Assembly (NCBI RefSeq): GCF_028765345.1
Contig: NZ_JARAJZ010000003.1
Span: 115,595-179,594, forward strand
DNA length: 64,000 nucleotides
DNA from: Sporolactobacillus sp. CQH2019
GTDB taxonomy: Bacteria > Bacillota > Bacilli > Bacillales > Sporolactobacillaceae
Direction of reading: 5' to 3'
Below are positions 16,855 through 28,800 of the stretch, one piece after another (position 1 is the first letter of the stretch; each line of letters begins with the position of its first letter). Made by a program: the position numbers and the translations under genes. A model generated the notes under the pieces. It was not told the DNA's origin. It saw only the letters and a program-made list of their open reading frames with translations, and ran no database searches.

Positions 16855-17715
16855 ATGAGTACTCTTGATCACAAAATTGATTTTTCGGTGATACTGACTG
16901 TTAATAAGGCTAATCCCAATGGAGATCCATTGAACGGAAATAGGCCAAGACAGAACTATGAAGGCTATGGAGAAATTTCCGATGTAGCAATTAAACGCAA
17001 AATAAGAAACCGCCTACAAGATATGGGAGAATCTATTTTTGTACAGTCCAACGACCGGACGTCCGATGAGTATGGAAGCCTTCGTGAACGTGCGGATGGT
17101 AATGTTGAATTAAAGGAAATAGCAAAAGAGAAAGATAAAACAGATGAAGATTATGCAGCGGCAGCCTGCAAGGAATGGATTGATGTAAGAAGTTTTGGGC
17201 AAGTTTTTGCCTTCAAAGGCGGAGCGGGGAAAGGTGTGTCAGTTGGAGTCCGCGGACCGGTAACTGTGCAAACAGCAGTGAGTGTCGTTCCGATTGATAT
17301 TTCCAGCATGCAAATTACAAAAAGTGTTAATTCCGAGCCAAGCGAAGGAAGAGGATCAGACACTATGGGAATGAAGCACCGTGTAGATTTCGGTGTCTAT
17401 CGATTTAACGGAAGTATCAATACCCAGTTAGCTGAAAAAACGGGCTTTACCAATGAGGATGCGGAAAAAATAAAGCAGGCACTTATTTCCCTTTTTGAAA
17501 ATGATGCCTCTTCTGCCCGTCCTGAGGGTAGTATGGAAGTTCATAAAGTTTACTGGTGGGAACATAAAAGTAAACTTGGTCAGTATTCCTCCGCAAAAGT
17601 GCATCATTCTCTGGAAATAAAGCCCACTGAAGATGTGCCTAAAAATATTGGCGAATATGAAATTACACTTGCTGAATTGGATGGACTGGAAGTCAAGGTA
17701 TTCGATGGCCGCTAA
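16855..17715 (+). CDS. cas7: Cas7 (Csd2), Cascade backbone, system B
   Basis: A 286-residue Cas7. Its family signature is VILTVNKANPNGDPLNGNRPR, then SDVAIKRKIRNRL; WIDVRSFGQVFAFKGG, VRGPVTVQTAVSV, GVYRFNGSINTQLAEKTGF and SARPEGSMEVHKVYWWEHKSK follow. A TAGGAGAG site precedes the ATG, 58 nt after cas8c. Its 3' end overlaps the cas4 start by 11 nt. Confidence 0.95.
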   Translation: MSTLDHKIDFSVILTVNKANPNGDPLNGNRPRQNYEGYGEISDVAIKRKIRNRLQDMGESIFVQSNDRTSDEYGSLRERADGNVELKEIAKEKDKTDEDYAAAACKEWIDVRSFGQVFAFKGGAGKGVSVGVRGPVTVQTAVSVVPIDISSMQITKSVNSEPSEGRGSDTMGMKHRVDFGVYRFNGSINTQLAEKTGFTNEDAEKIKQALISLFENDASSARPEGSMEVHKVYWWEHKSKLGQYSSAKVHHSLEIKPTEDVPKNIGEYEITLAELDGLEVKVFDGR

Positions 17716-18373
17716 TGAAAATGAAGAAGATAACTATTTAATGTTATCGGGCATCCAACATTTTCAATTTTGCAGACGTCAATGGGCACTGATTCATATT
17801 GAACAGCAATGGAGCGAAAACGTTAAAACTGTTGAAGGCCAGTTTCTCCATCGCCATGTGGATGATCCCTTTTTTCGAGAAAAACGAGGCGATAAACTTA
17901 TTGTCCGTGCGATGCCTGTAAAATCCCGTCAATTAAGAATTACAGGGATTTGCGATGTTGTTGAATTTATTAAAGATGAAAAGCACGGCGTTATGATCAA
18001 TGGGATGAGTGGAAAGTATACAGCCTACCCTGTTGAATATAAGCGCGGTAAACCTAAAGTGGATGAATCGGATGTTTTACAACTTACTGCACAGGCGATG
18101 TGCCTTGAAGAAATGCTGCTCTGTAAAGTCGATAAGGGTTACATTTTCTACAATGAAATAAAACACAGAATTGAGGTAGACTTGACCGATCTTCTCAAAT
18201 CAAAGGTAACCTCTATGATTAACGAAATGCAAGATTATTATCAAAAACAATATACACCAAAAGTTCGAACAGGACCATTCTGTAAAAGCTGTTCACTTCA
18301 AAATATTTGTCTGCCCAAGTTGATGAAGAAACGCTCTGTAAAGAGTTATATAGAAGGGAAAATCTACGAATGA
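17705..18373 (+). CDS. cas4: Cas4 exonuclease, PAM-dependent spacer trimming
   Basis: A 222-residue RecB-like nuclease with a four-cysteine Fe-S cluster: Cys23 (FQFCRRQW) and Cys193, Cys196, Cys202 (FCKSCSLQNIC). Active-site residues are Asp84 (GICDVVEF), Glu111 and Lys113 (PVEYKRGKP), and a Gln motif QLTAQAMCLEEML. Cas4 trims prespacers and sets PAM and orientation for Cas1-Cas2. The open frame extends upstream, but ATG at 17705 inside the cas7 end matches the family start. The stop overlaps the cas1 ATG. Confidence 0.94.
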   Translation: MAANENEEDNYLMLSGIQHFQFCRRQWALIHIEQQWSENVKTVEGQFLHRHVDDPFFREKRGDKLIVRAMPVKSRQLRITGICDVVEFIKDEKHGVMINGMSGKYTAYPVEYKRGKPKVDESDVLQLTAQAMCLEEMLLCKVDKGYIFYNEIKHRIEVDLTDLLKSKVTSMINEMQDYYQKQYTPKVRTGPFCKSCSLQNICLPKLMKKRSVKSYIEGKIYE

Positions 18374-19401
18374 AAAAACTTTTGAACACCCTATATATTA
18401 CTCAGCCAGATACATATCTCTCCTTGGACGGTGACAATATCGTCTTATCAAGAGAACGAGAGAGTATCGGCAGACTGCCTCTTCATAATTTGGAATCTAT
18501 TGTTACTTTTGGATATGCGGGGGCAAGTCCCGCTTTGATGGGGTACTGCGCTGAACGAAACATTTCAATTTCCTTTTTGACTATGAATGGTCGTTTCCTT
18601 GCCCGTGTCATTGGGAAAAGCAGAGGTAACGTCATCCTTAGAAAAAGACAGTATCGGGTCTCGGATGATGAGCAGGAGTCAGCGGCGATTGCTAAAAATT
18701 TTATTGTTGGAAAAGTATATAACCATAAATGGATTTTGGAACGGATGACTCGCGATTACCCTCTGAGAATTGATGTTTCCAATTTTAAACAAGTTTCGAG
18801 AGATTTATCCCAGCTCATTAAAGCGATACATGAGTGTAATGATTTAGATCGATTGAGAGGACTGGAAGGACAGGCAGCGACTAGTTATTACAATCTATTC
18901 GACAGCATGATATTGCAGCAGAAAGATGATTTTATTTTTAAGGGGCGATCAAGAAGACCTCCGCTGGACAATGTGAATGCCATGTTGTCATTTGCCTATA
19001 CATTATTGGCTAATGATATGACTTCAGCACTTGAAGGAGTAGGAATGGATGCATATGTCGGATTCTTGCATCGGGATCGTCCGGGAAGAGCGTCTCTTGC
19101 ACTTGATATGATGGAAGAACTCCGTGGTGTATATGCGGATCGATTTGTTCTGTCTCTGATTAATAAAAAAGGAGTTCACGGCCATGATTTTTTGAAAAAA
19201 GAGAATGGGGCTGTCATTATGACAGACGAAGCCAGAAAGGGATTTTTGACGGCATGGCAGAACAAAAAGCAAGAAAAAATTACCCACCCTTTTCTTGGTG
19301 AAAAAATTTCATGGGGTTTAGTCCCCCATGTTCAATCCTTATTACTGGCCCGATTTTTAAGAAACGATTTTGATGAGTATCCACCGTTTTTATGGAAGTA
19401 G
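18370..19401 (+). CDS. cas1: Cas1 integrase
   Basis: A 343-residue Cas1 that inserts spacers at the leader end of the array with Cas2. The N-terminal beta domain is MKKLLNTLYITQPDTYLSLD. The catalytic helical domain carries Glu166 (RGLEGQAA), His234 (GFLHRDRPGRASLALD) and Asp246. The start ATG overlaps the cas4 TGA; an in-frame extension upstream within cas4 is not real. With cas4 and cas2 it is the only adaptation module in the window, and it serves an array of about 472 spacers. Nothing suggests damage. Confidence 0.96.
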   Translation: MKKLLNTLYITQPDTYLSLDGDNIVLSRERESIGRLPLHNLESIVTFGYAGASPALMGYCAERNISISFLTMNGRFLARVIGKSRGNVILRKRQYRVSDDEQESAAIAKNFIVGKVYNHKWILERMTRDYPLRIDVSNFKQVSRDLSQLIKAIHECNDLDRLRGLEGQAATSYYNLFDSMILQQKDDFIFKGRSRRPPLDNVNAMLSFAYTLLANDMTSALEGVGMDAYVGFLHRDRPGRASLALDMMEELRGVYADRFVLSLINKKGVHGHDFLKKENGAVIMTDEARKGFLTAWQNKKQEKITHPFLGEKISWGLVPHVQSLLLARFLRNDFDEYPPFLWK

Positions 19402-19411
19402 GTGATGGACA

Positions 19412-19702
19412 TTGCTGATACTTATTACTTATGATGTCAGCACAGTAACGAGTGCTGGCCAAAAAAGATTGAGAAAAGTAGCTAAGATCTGCCAAAATTA
19501 TGGACAACGTGTTCAGAACTCTGTTTTTGAATGCATTGTTGATGCTGCCCGATTCGCTGCTCTTAAAATAGAACTTTCCCGTGTTATTGATAAAGCTCAA
19601 GATAGTCTCAGATTTTATCAACTGGGAAAAAACTATAAAAATAAGGTTGAACACGTTGGTACCAAAGAATCCATTGATATAGAAGGACCATTACTTTTCT
19701 AG
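19412..19702 (+). CDS. cas2: Cas2, partner of Cas1
   Basis: A 96-residue Cas2, full length for type I-C. It starts at TTG (19412), 10 nt after cas1, with AGGTGATGG upstream. LILITYDVST supplies the conserved Asp of the first beta strand; KRLRKVAKICQNYGQRVQNS is the typical I-C sequence. It bridges the Cas1 dimers and measures spacer length. The array leader begins directly after it. Confidence 0.96.
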   Translation: MLILITYDVSTVTSAGQKRLRKVAKICQNYGQRVQNSVFECIVDAARFAALKIELSRVIDKAQDSLRFYQLGKNYKNKVEHVGTKESIDIEGPLLF

Positions 19703-19877
19703 TGTCTGGTGCGAATGTTTAGCTTACAGTTTTTTTAGGAATCCTTCGCACCAATTATATTGTATAAAAATTTGTATATATTACAAAATAATCCATTTTT
19801 ATTTTAAATAACTGCATTAATAAGCGCGATTTCGTGAAATGTCGACTTTGTTTTCTTTATATTCACTGAAAATCGCC
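19703..19877 (+). promoter_or_regulatory. CRISPR leader
   Basis: 175 bp of AT-rich DNA between cas2 and the first repeat. Near its start a perfect 9-bp inverted repeat, TGGTGCGAA (19707-19715) and TTCGCACCA (19745-19753), encloses ~29 nt; I recall a similar GGTGCGAA element in other I-C leaders. TATATTGTATAAAAATTTG around 19757-19775 gives -10-like sequences. Array transcription and new spacer insertion should start here. Confidence 0.8.
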
Positions 19878-22800
19878 GTCGCACTCTTCATGAGTGCGTG
19901 GATTGAAATGGATCTATAAGCACATCAAGAACCAGGCGGATGAGTCGCACTCTTCATGAGTGCGTGGATTGAAATCAGATCACGCATGACTGTGCAGGCG
20001 ATGGGATATAGTCGCACTCTTCATGAGTGCGTGGATTGAAATGCCTCCTGCGCCAGAATTGTCATCTTTCCAAGCCGTCGCACTCTTCATGAGTGCGTGG
20101 ATTGAAATCCGCCGCCGCTGTTCCGGTTGCCGCTGTTCCCGGTCGCACTCTTCATGAGTGCGTGGATTGAAATATCCAGCATTTTGTGATACTGCCGAGC
20201 GACACGGGGTCGCACTCTTCATGAGTGCGTGGATTGAAATTTAACTAATTTGCAAACATCCACCAGATCAACACGTCGCACTCTTCATGAGTGCGTGGAT
20301 TGAAATAAGGTCCGGCCGGTACAAACGGTCAGACCCCATATGTCGCACTCTTCATGAGTGCGTGGATTGAAATTGAACGGTTTGGTTGGCCGAATACGTT
20401 TTTTGCCGTCGCACTCTTCATGAGTGCGTGGATTGAAATAAATCGATCAAATGGGTTCGGCCGCATATCAAGCGTCGCACTCTTCATGAGTGCGTGGATT
20501 GAAATATATCTCCAAAATAATCACTAATGCCGCTGTCAAGTCGCACTCTTCATGAGTGCGTGGATTGAAATCCTGCATAACGGTGAGCTGACATCAAGCG
20601 GCCTTGGTCGCACTCTTCATGAGTGCGTGGATTGAAATGAACAACAACCCGATCACCATATCGAGTGTCAACGGGTCGCACTCTTCATGAGTGCGTGGAT
20701 TGAAATTGAGCAAAAACAGCGAGTGCCGTCGCCGTATCCTGTCGCACTCTTCATGAGTGCGTGGATTGAAATTCATTTTGTGATGAAAGGCTGATAGGCA
20801 TGAGAGGTCGCACTCTTCATGAGTGCGTGGATTGAAATACGGGAAAAGTCGGGCTCATGGCCTATCGGGATCAGTCGCACTCTTCATGAGTGCGTGGATT
20901 GAAATGCCGAAACGCATGAGTACATTGAAATCCTGAACGGTCGCACTCTTCATGAGTGCGTGGATTGAAATTGAATGAGGTCAAGCATGACCAAACTGTC
21001 CTTGCCGTCGCACTCTTCATGAGTGCGTGGATTGAAATGAATCGTGATGCCCCCGGTGCCCGCGCACATATCGTCGCACTCTTCATGAGTGCGTGGATTG
21101 AAATTAAGCGAAACGGATTATACTGAGGGTCGTCATGAGTCGCACTCTTCATGAGTGCGTGGATTGAAATACCGATTGGAACCGGGCAAAACGGCCGGAA
21201 GAAACGTCGCACTCTTCATGAGTGCGTGGATTGAAATTCTATTCCGCCCCCCCTAAAATCCCTGTGCTAAGTCGCACTCTTCATGAGTGCGTGGATTGAA
21301 ATATTTGCTAATGAAAGCCGTACAGGAAGCATCACAGTCGCACTCTTCATGAGTGCGTGGATTGAAATAGCATCCGCTTGAGCGGCGTGACGACGTTTCT
21401 CCGGTCGCACTCTTCATGAGTGCGTGGATTGAAATTTTAAGCCGGTATATCTTGCTTCGGAAACAGTTGTCGCACTCTTCATGAGTGCGTGGATTGAAAT
21501 CACTTGAGCGGTGCCGAGTCTATACGTACAATCGAGTCGCACTCTTCATGAGTGCGTGGATTGAAATATCGGCAACAGTTTTATATTCGTCGGTAAGCGA
21601 CTGTCGCACTCTTCATGAGTGCGTGGATTGAAATCCCGGTGAGAAGTTGAAATATTAATTGACATAACGTCGCACTCTTCATGAGTGCGTGGATTGAAAT
21701 TCACATCAAGCGGTACGACTTTTGAAACAGTCAGTCGCACTCTTCATGAGTGCGTGGATTGAAATAAGAGTGCCAGCACTTTGTCCCGGTCTTCATCAGT
21801 CGCACTCTTCATGAGTGCGTGGATTGAAATGGGGGAACCCGATCCTAGACGTTTGCCTGTTTGCGTCGCACTCTTCATGAGTGCGTGGATTGAAATGAGG
21901 TCCCATAGTCAACGCCGATAAAGTACCGCTGGTCGCACTCTTCATGAGTGCGTGGATTGAAATGAATTTCAGGGAGCTGAGTTTAGATATGACAAGATGT
22001 CGCACTCTTCATGAGTGCGTGGATTGAAATACAAATGTGGTAGCAAGGGGCTGGACGATGTACGAGTCGCACTCTTCATGAGTGCGTGGATTGAAATCTC
22101 ACGATATGGAAGAAACACTGGTTCACGAATTGGTCGCACTCTTCATGAGTGCGTGGATTGAAATGATACATTGTATAACCTTTTTGTTGAAGGAACAGGG
22201 TCGCACTCTTCATGAGTGCGTGGATTGAAATCTCAGCGGCCATTTTGAGAACATCCGGGATAAATTGTCGCACTCTTCATGAGTGCGTGGATTGAAATCG
22301 GAAGACTGTATAGACATTTTAGACGTGATCGAGTCGCACTCTTCATGAGTGCGTGGATTGAAATCGTAGCTCGGGAGCAAAACGTTTGTGTATTTTGGTC
22401 GCACTCTTCATGAGTGCGTGGATTGAAATTTCTTGACAATTTGAAGGCATATGCTTATAACAAAGTCGCACTCTTCATGAGTGCGTGGATTGAAATGACG
22501 GTTGAAGAAGCGGTTGATTTTGCGAAAAACCGTCGCACTCTTCATGAGTGCGTGGATTGAAATATAACGCATAATTCCGTATTTATTTTCCCATTCGCGT
22601 CGCACTCTTCATGAGTGCGTGGATTGAAATTTTTAATACTCTCCTCTGTCCGGAGTCCCCAAAAAGTCGCACTCTTCATGAGTGCGTGGATTGAAATGGA
22701 GCAATTGAAATAATTATATCCGGAAGTTCTAGTCGCACTCTTCATGAGTGCGTGGATTGAAATGCACTCACCCTGAAGGTTATTATTGCTAAACTGGGTC

Positions 22801-25800
22801 GCACTCTTCATGAGTGCGTGGATTGAAATGTAAGTTCAGGGGCAATCCAATTTTAGATGTCTGCGTCGCACTCTTCATGAGTGCGTGGATTGAAATATGG
22901 GGGTGAATGGGCATGTACTTAGTCATATCGGCGTCGCACTCTTCATGAGTGCGTGGATTGAAATCTCTCGATAATAGCGGCGTTGATATAGACAAGCTGT
23001 CGCACTCTTCATGAGTGCGTGGATTGAAATATCATAGGCATGATCTATGCCGGATTGACGTTCAAAGTCGCACTCTTCATGAGTGCGTGGATTGAAATTT
23101 CATCGCGATCGACGCAATCTAGCAAGATGGAGTCGCACTCTTCATGAGTGCGTGGATTGAAATTGAAGGTTGTCAATTTCAGAGCCAAAAAAGCCGGCCG
23201 TCGCACTCTTCATGAGTGCGTGGATTGAAATAATATGCTTAAACGTTGCTGGCCGGATCTTATCGTCGCACTCTTCATGAGTGCGTGGATTGAAATATAG
23301 GTCTCTTGCGTCCGCATATGCTTAGCGGCGTCGCACTCTTCATGAGTGCGTGGATTGAAATAATTGAAGATTTCGGCTACGGAAGCGGATATATCGTCGC
23401 ACTCTTCATGAGTGCGTGGATTGAAATTCTCTATGTTCTCTTGCATTGTCGTCGCCTCCGTTGTCGCACTCTTCATGAGTGCGTGGATTGAAATTCGGCG
23501 GCATGTTTGCTTTCCAACTTGTCACGAGTCGCACTCTTCATGAGTGCGTGGATTGAAATCAATCGGTGAACTTAATCGTTAGCACTTTTTTCGTCGCACT
23601 CTTCATGAGTGCGTGGATTGAAATTTATTAGCACAGGGATTTTAAGGGGGGCGGAATAGGTCGCACTCTTCATGAGTGCGTGGATTGAAATAAAAAATGT
23701 GTCGGAATGAAACCACGCCGACGCAGTCGCACTCTTCATGAGTGCGTGGATTGAAATTTATCTCTGCCTGATCCATGGCGCCTCTCCTTCCAGTCGCACT
23801 CTTCATGAGTGCGTGGATTGAAATTTATTAGCACAGGGATTTTAGGGGGGGCGGAATAGTCGCACTCTTCATGAGTGCGTGGATTGAAATGCTCAATTGG
23901 ATATAATCTTGCCCGATCGTCATAAGTCGCACTCTTCATGAGTGCGTGGATTGAAATTCCGGCTTCGCCGGTTAAGCCAAGTCCGTAATTGACGTCGCAC
24001 TCTTCATGAGTGCGTGGATTGAAATAGACCGGGTGAATCCTCGTGCTGCTAAACTTTTTGTCGCACTCTTCATGAGTGCGTGGATTGAAATATAAGCGGC
24101 TGGATCTGGAAGATAAACGGCTTGAGTCGCACTCTTCATGAGTGCGTGGATTGAAATAATTTTGACGATCGCATGAAGGCTGCGTTTGCCACGTCGCACT
24201 CTTCATGAGTGCGTGGATTGAAATATTCTAAAGGGCTGGGCTTCACGGCCCGCCCTCAGTCGCACTCTTCATGAGTGCGTGGATTGAAATGCCGTCACAC
24301 TACCCGTTACAGCCAGCGACGCATTGTCGCACTCTTCATGAGTGCGTGGATTGAAATAAACCTATTATCAATTTATCCCGAACATTATCAAAAGTCGCAC
24401 TCTTCATGAGTGCGTGGATTGAAATCGCTAAGTATTTGTACAAGTCCGAAAATAAGACTTGTCGCACTCTTCATGAGTGCGTGGATTGAAATAGCGGAAG
24501 GGTTGCCATTATTCCGCACCTCCGATGTCGCACTCTTCATGAGTGCGTGGATTGAAATCCTGCTTATGCAGATGAATGGACAGGCGGCCTTGTCGCACTC
24601 TTCATGAGTGCGTGGATTGAAATCGGCAGTATACCGGGAAGGGCTACGGAAAACTGGTCGCACTCTTCATGAGTGCGTGGATTGAAATGACGATTGAAGA
24701 AGCGGTTGATTTTGCGAAAAACCGTCGCACTCTTCATGAGTGCGTGGATTGAAATGAGACGTGATTTTCATTGTCTCGATCTCTTGCGAGTCGCACTCTT
24801 CATGAGTGCGTGGATTGAAATATCTGCTGAAACGGCCCCACTCGCTATCTGCAAAGGTCGCACTCTTCATGAGTGCGTGGATTGAAATTACAAGTTTTCC
24901 GTGTACAAAAATATCTCCGTTGGCGTCGCACTCTTCATGAGTGCGTGGATTGAAATTTTTTGATGCACGATTTAGTGCTTCTTCTGTTAAGTCGCACTCT
25001 TCATGAGTGCGTGGATTGAAATTCGTTTTTGACGCCTTTTCCGTCGAGTGGGTTAAAGTCGCACTCTTCATGAGTGCGTGGATTGAAATTATGCTCATCC
25101 TGCCGCCTCCTTTACTCGCCTTGTCGCACTCTTCATGAGTGCGTGGATTGAAATTACTTGGCTGAAATTGATGAAGTTTATCACCGCCGTCGCACTCTTC
25201 ATGAGTGCGTGGATTGAAATCGCTAAGTATTTGTACAAGTCCGAAAATAAGACGTCGCACTCTTCATGAGTGCGTGGATTGAAATAGGATGATCGCTTCA
25301 CGGTCGAAAACTCATTGCAGTCGCACTCTTCATGAGTGCGTGGATTGAAATAACGCTGCCCCGGATAGATGGTCCAGCTATGCAGTCGCACTCTTCATGA
25401 GTGCGTGGATTGAAATCAAAACCCGTTTGCGGTTGAAAAGTGAAACTGAAGTCGCACTCTTCATGAGTGCGTGGATTGAAATGGGTATGTACAGCCCTTT
25501 CGGGCCGATGAAGCAGTAGTCGCACTCTTCATGAGTGCGTGGATTGAAATTTCAAATCCAAGATCTGACAATTGATTACGAACAGTCGCACTCTTCATGA
25601 GTGCGTGGATTGAAATTGGTCCTCCGTTTTATTGCGGTCGATAAATTTAAGTCGCACTCTTCATGAGTGCGTGGATTGAAATTGATCTGATTAAACAGCA
25701 ACAGGATATACTCGTACGTCGCACTCTTCATGAGTGCGTGGATTGAAATAGCGCGACCGAGTTTACAAAGTTTAAATCCTATATGTCGCACTCTTCATGA

Positions 25801-28800
25801 GTGCGTGGATTGAAATCGTTCGATGCCTGGCATCCTGGACAGTCGAGATGGAGTCGCACTCTTCATGAGTGCGTGGATTGAAATCCCTCGAATGAGGCCC
25901 ACTTTTTAAAACATTCACCGTCGCACTCTTCATGAGTGCGTGGATTGAAATCTCAGATTCCTCTTATGATGGCTATGCTTCAACAGTCGCACTCTTCATG
26001 AGTGCGTGGATTGAAATCTCAGCGGCCATTTTGATAATGTTCGGGATAAATTGTCGCACTCTTCATGAGTGCGTGGATTGAAATTCTATAAAAGATAAGG
26101 AGACTTCGCCCGTCTCCGTCGCACTCTTCATGAGTGCGTGGATTGAAATGCATGCCGGAATCATCCATGCGGTGAACTGGATAGTCGCACTCTTCATGAG
26201 TGCGTGGATTGAAATCGGTCGTATCCCGAGACAGCCGTACACGTCTTTGTCGCACTCTTCATGAGTGCGTGGATTGAAATATAGACTTGGCAGACAGCCC
26301 GGTCATGCTGCTGGTCGCACTCTTCATGAGTGCGTGGATTGAAATTAGAAAGCGTATTTGCTTCGGTGTGGTAAGTCCGGGTCGCACTCTTCATGAGTGC
26401 GTGGATTGAAATCTAAGTTGTCGGACAATTGTGTTATCTGTCCGATGTCGCACTCTTCATGAGTGCGTGGATTGAAATTTCAACTTGTTTTCTTAACCGA
26501 TCACGTTCAATGGTCGCACTCTTCATGAGTGCGTGGATTGAAATTTAAACTATAAAACTTTCAGCGTCGCCGAAGATGTCGCACTCTTCATGAGTGCGTG
26601 GATTGAAATTTTGCCCTGATCTGGACAGGTATGAGAATCGGTGTCGCACTCTTCATGAGTGCGTGGATTGAAATCTTGCCTAATTTAAAAATCGCCGCTT
26701 CAATCTCGTCGCACTCTTCATGAGTGCGTGGATTGAAATAATCTGGAATCTCGGCGATGGGCAAATCGATCCGCGTCGCACTCTTCATGAGTGCGTGGAT
26801 TGAAATGCAAGATAGTGAGATGTCATATGCTCCAGGTGATGGTCGCACTCTTCATGAGTGCGTGGATTGAAATAATGGACTAGATGACCTGCTGGCCGGA
26901 ATGCGTTGTCGCACTCTTCATGAGTGCGTGGATTGAAATATTAATTAATTTGCTTAGCTGCATCAGATCGCCAGTCGCACTCTTCATGAGTGCGTGGATT
27001 GAAATTTTGAACTCCGGCAGGATCATCCGCATACTTTCAGTCGCACTCTTCATGAGTGCGTGGATTGAAATTGCGTCCTTAGCCGTCATTGTTTCGGTCT
27101 GCTGTCGCACTCTTCATGAGTGCGTGGATTGAAATCTCAATGCTCATTTTCTGTGTGTCATTAAGCACCGTCGCACTCTTCATGAGTGCGTGGATTGAAA
27201 TCCGGTACGCCCGGAACGTCTCGAAGCGGGCGGAGAGTCGCACTCTTCATGAGTGCGTGGATTGAAATCGCTACTTCACCCATTATTTATCTGCCTCCTT
27301 GACGTCGCACTCTTCATGAGTGCGTGGATTGAAATCGCTTGATCGATTCCGGAGAGCTGCCGGTCTGCAGTCGCACTCTTCATGAGTGCGTGGATTGAAA
27401 TGACATTATTTCCGTTTATCTGTCGGCTCGACGATCGTCGCACTCTTCATGAGTGCGTGGATTGAAATATATCAGCCTCAGCTTATTACAAAGATCAATC
27501 GGTCGCACTCTTCATGAGTGCGTGGATTGAAATTGACCGATGCCGGCGAAAAAGTTTGACAGCAAGCCGTCGCACTCTTCATGAGTGCGTGGATTGAAAT
27601 TGAGTTTGATGTTCGACTTGCCAGCTCTTGATAGCGTCGCACTCTTCATGAGTGCGTGGATTGAAATAGAATCATTTCTGCCACCTCACCCATCGACATC
27701 CACGTCGCACTCTTCATGAGTGCGTGGATTGAAATGATCTTGCCGCGGGTGTAATAGGCCGGTGCGGAAGTCGCACTCTTCATGAGTGCGTGGATTGAAA
27801 TAAAAAATGTGTCGGAATGAAACCACGCCGACGCAAGTCGCACTCTTCATGAGTGCGTGGATTGAAATACAGTTAATACAGAAATAAAAAGAGATAATCA
27901 TAGTCGCACTCTTCATGAGTGCGTGGATTGAAATAAGATTGACGTAAAGGACTTTACCCTGCGCACATGTCGCACTCTTCATGAGTGCGTGGATTGAAAT
28001 CTGGCCTGTCCGTCACAGATGGCGAGTTGATTTAGTCGCACTCTTCATGAGTGCGTGGATTGAAATTGATCTGATTAAACAGCAACAGGATATACTCGCA
28101 CGTCGCACTCTTCATGAGTGCGTGGATTGAAATTTTTTTCTCCGGCGACCAGTTTTTCTCACTCGAGTCGCACTCTTCATGAGTGCGTGGATTGAAATAC
28201 GTTGCTTATGCGACAAGCGCAGATGGTTCTCAGTCGCACTCTTCATGAGTGCGTGGATTGAAATATAATTTCGAGTTTGTATGCGTCCATCAACTCCGCG
28301 TCGCACTCTTCATGAGTGCGTGGATTGAAATCTTGATAACCTTTGGATCGTCTGTTTGCAGCGTGTCGGTCGCACTCTTCATGAGTGCGTGGATTGAAAT
28401 TGATCTGATTAAACAGCAACAGGATATACTCGCGTCGCACTCTTCATGAGTGCGTGGATTGAAATAAAAATTTGAAAGGGTTGGTAAAGATGAAAACAGT
28501 CGCACTCTTCATGAGTGCGTGGATTGAAATCATTTATCGCGGAATGACTCTACGGATCGGAGGTGGTCGCACTCTTCATGAGTGCGTGGATTGAAATGTT
28601 ATGAGAGTAGGTTTAATCAAACACATATCGGGTCGCACTCTTCATGAGTGCGTGGATTGAAATATATGATGAGTTTAAGGTTAATAATATGCTAAACGGT
28701 CGCACTCTTCATGAGTGCGTGGATTGAAATGTTATGGCTTTTCTTTGTCATGCTCCAGAATCGGGTCGCACTCTTCATGAGTGCGTGGATTGAAATGTCC

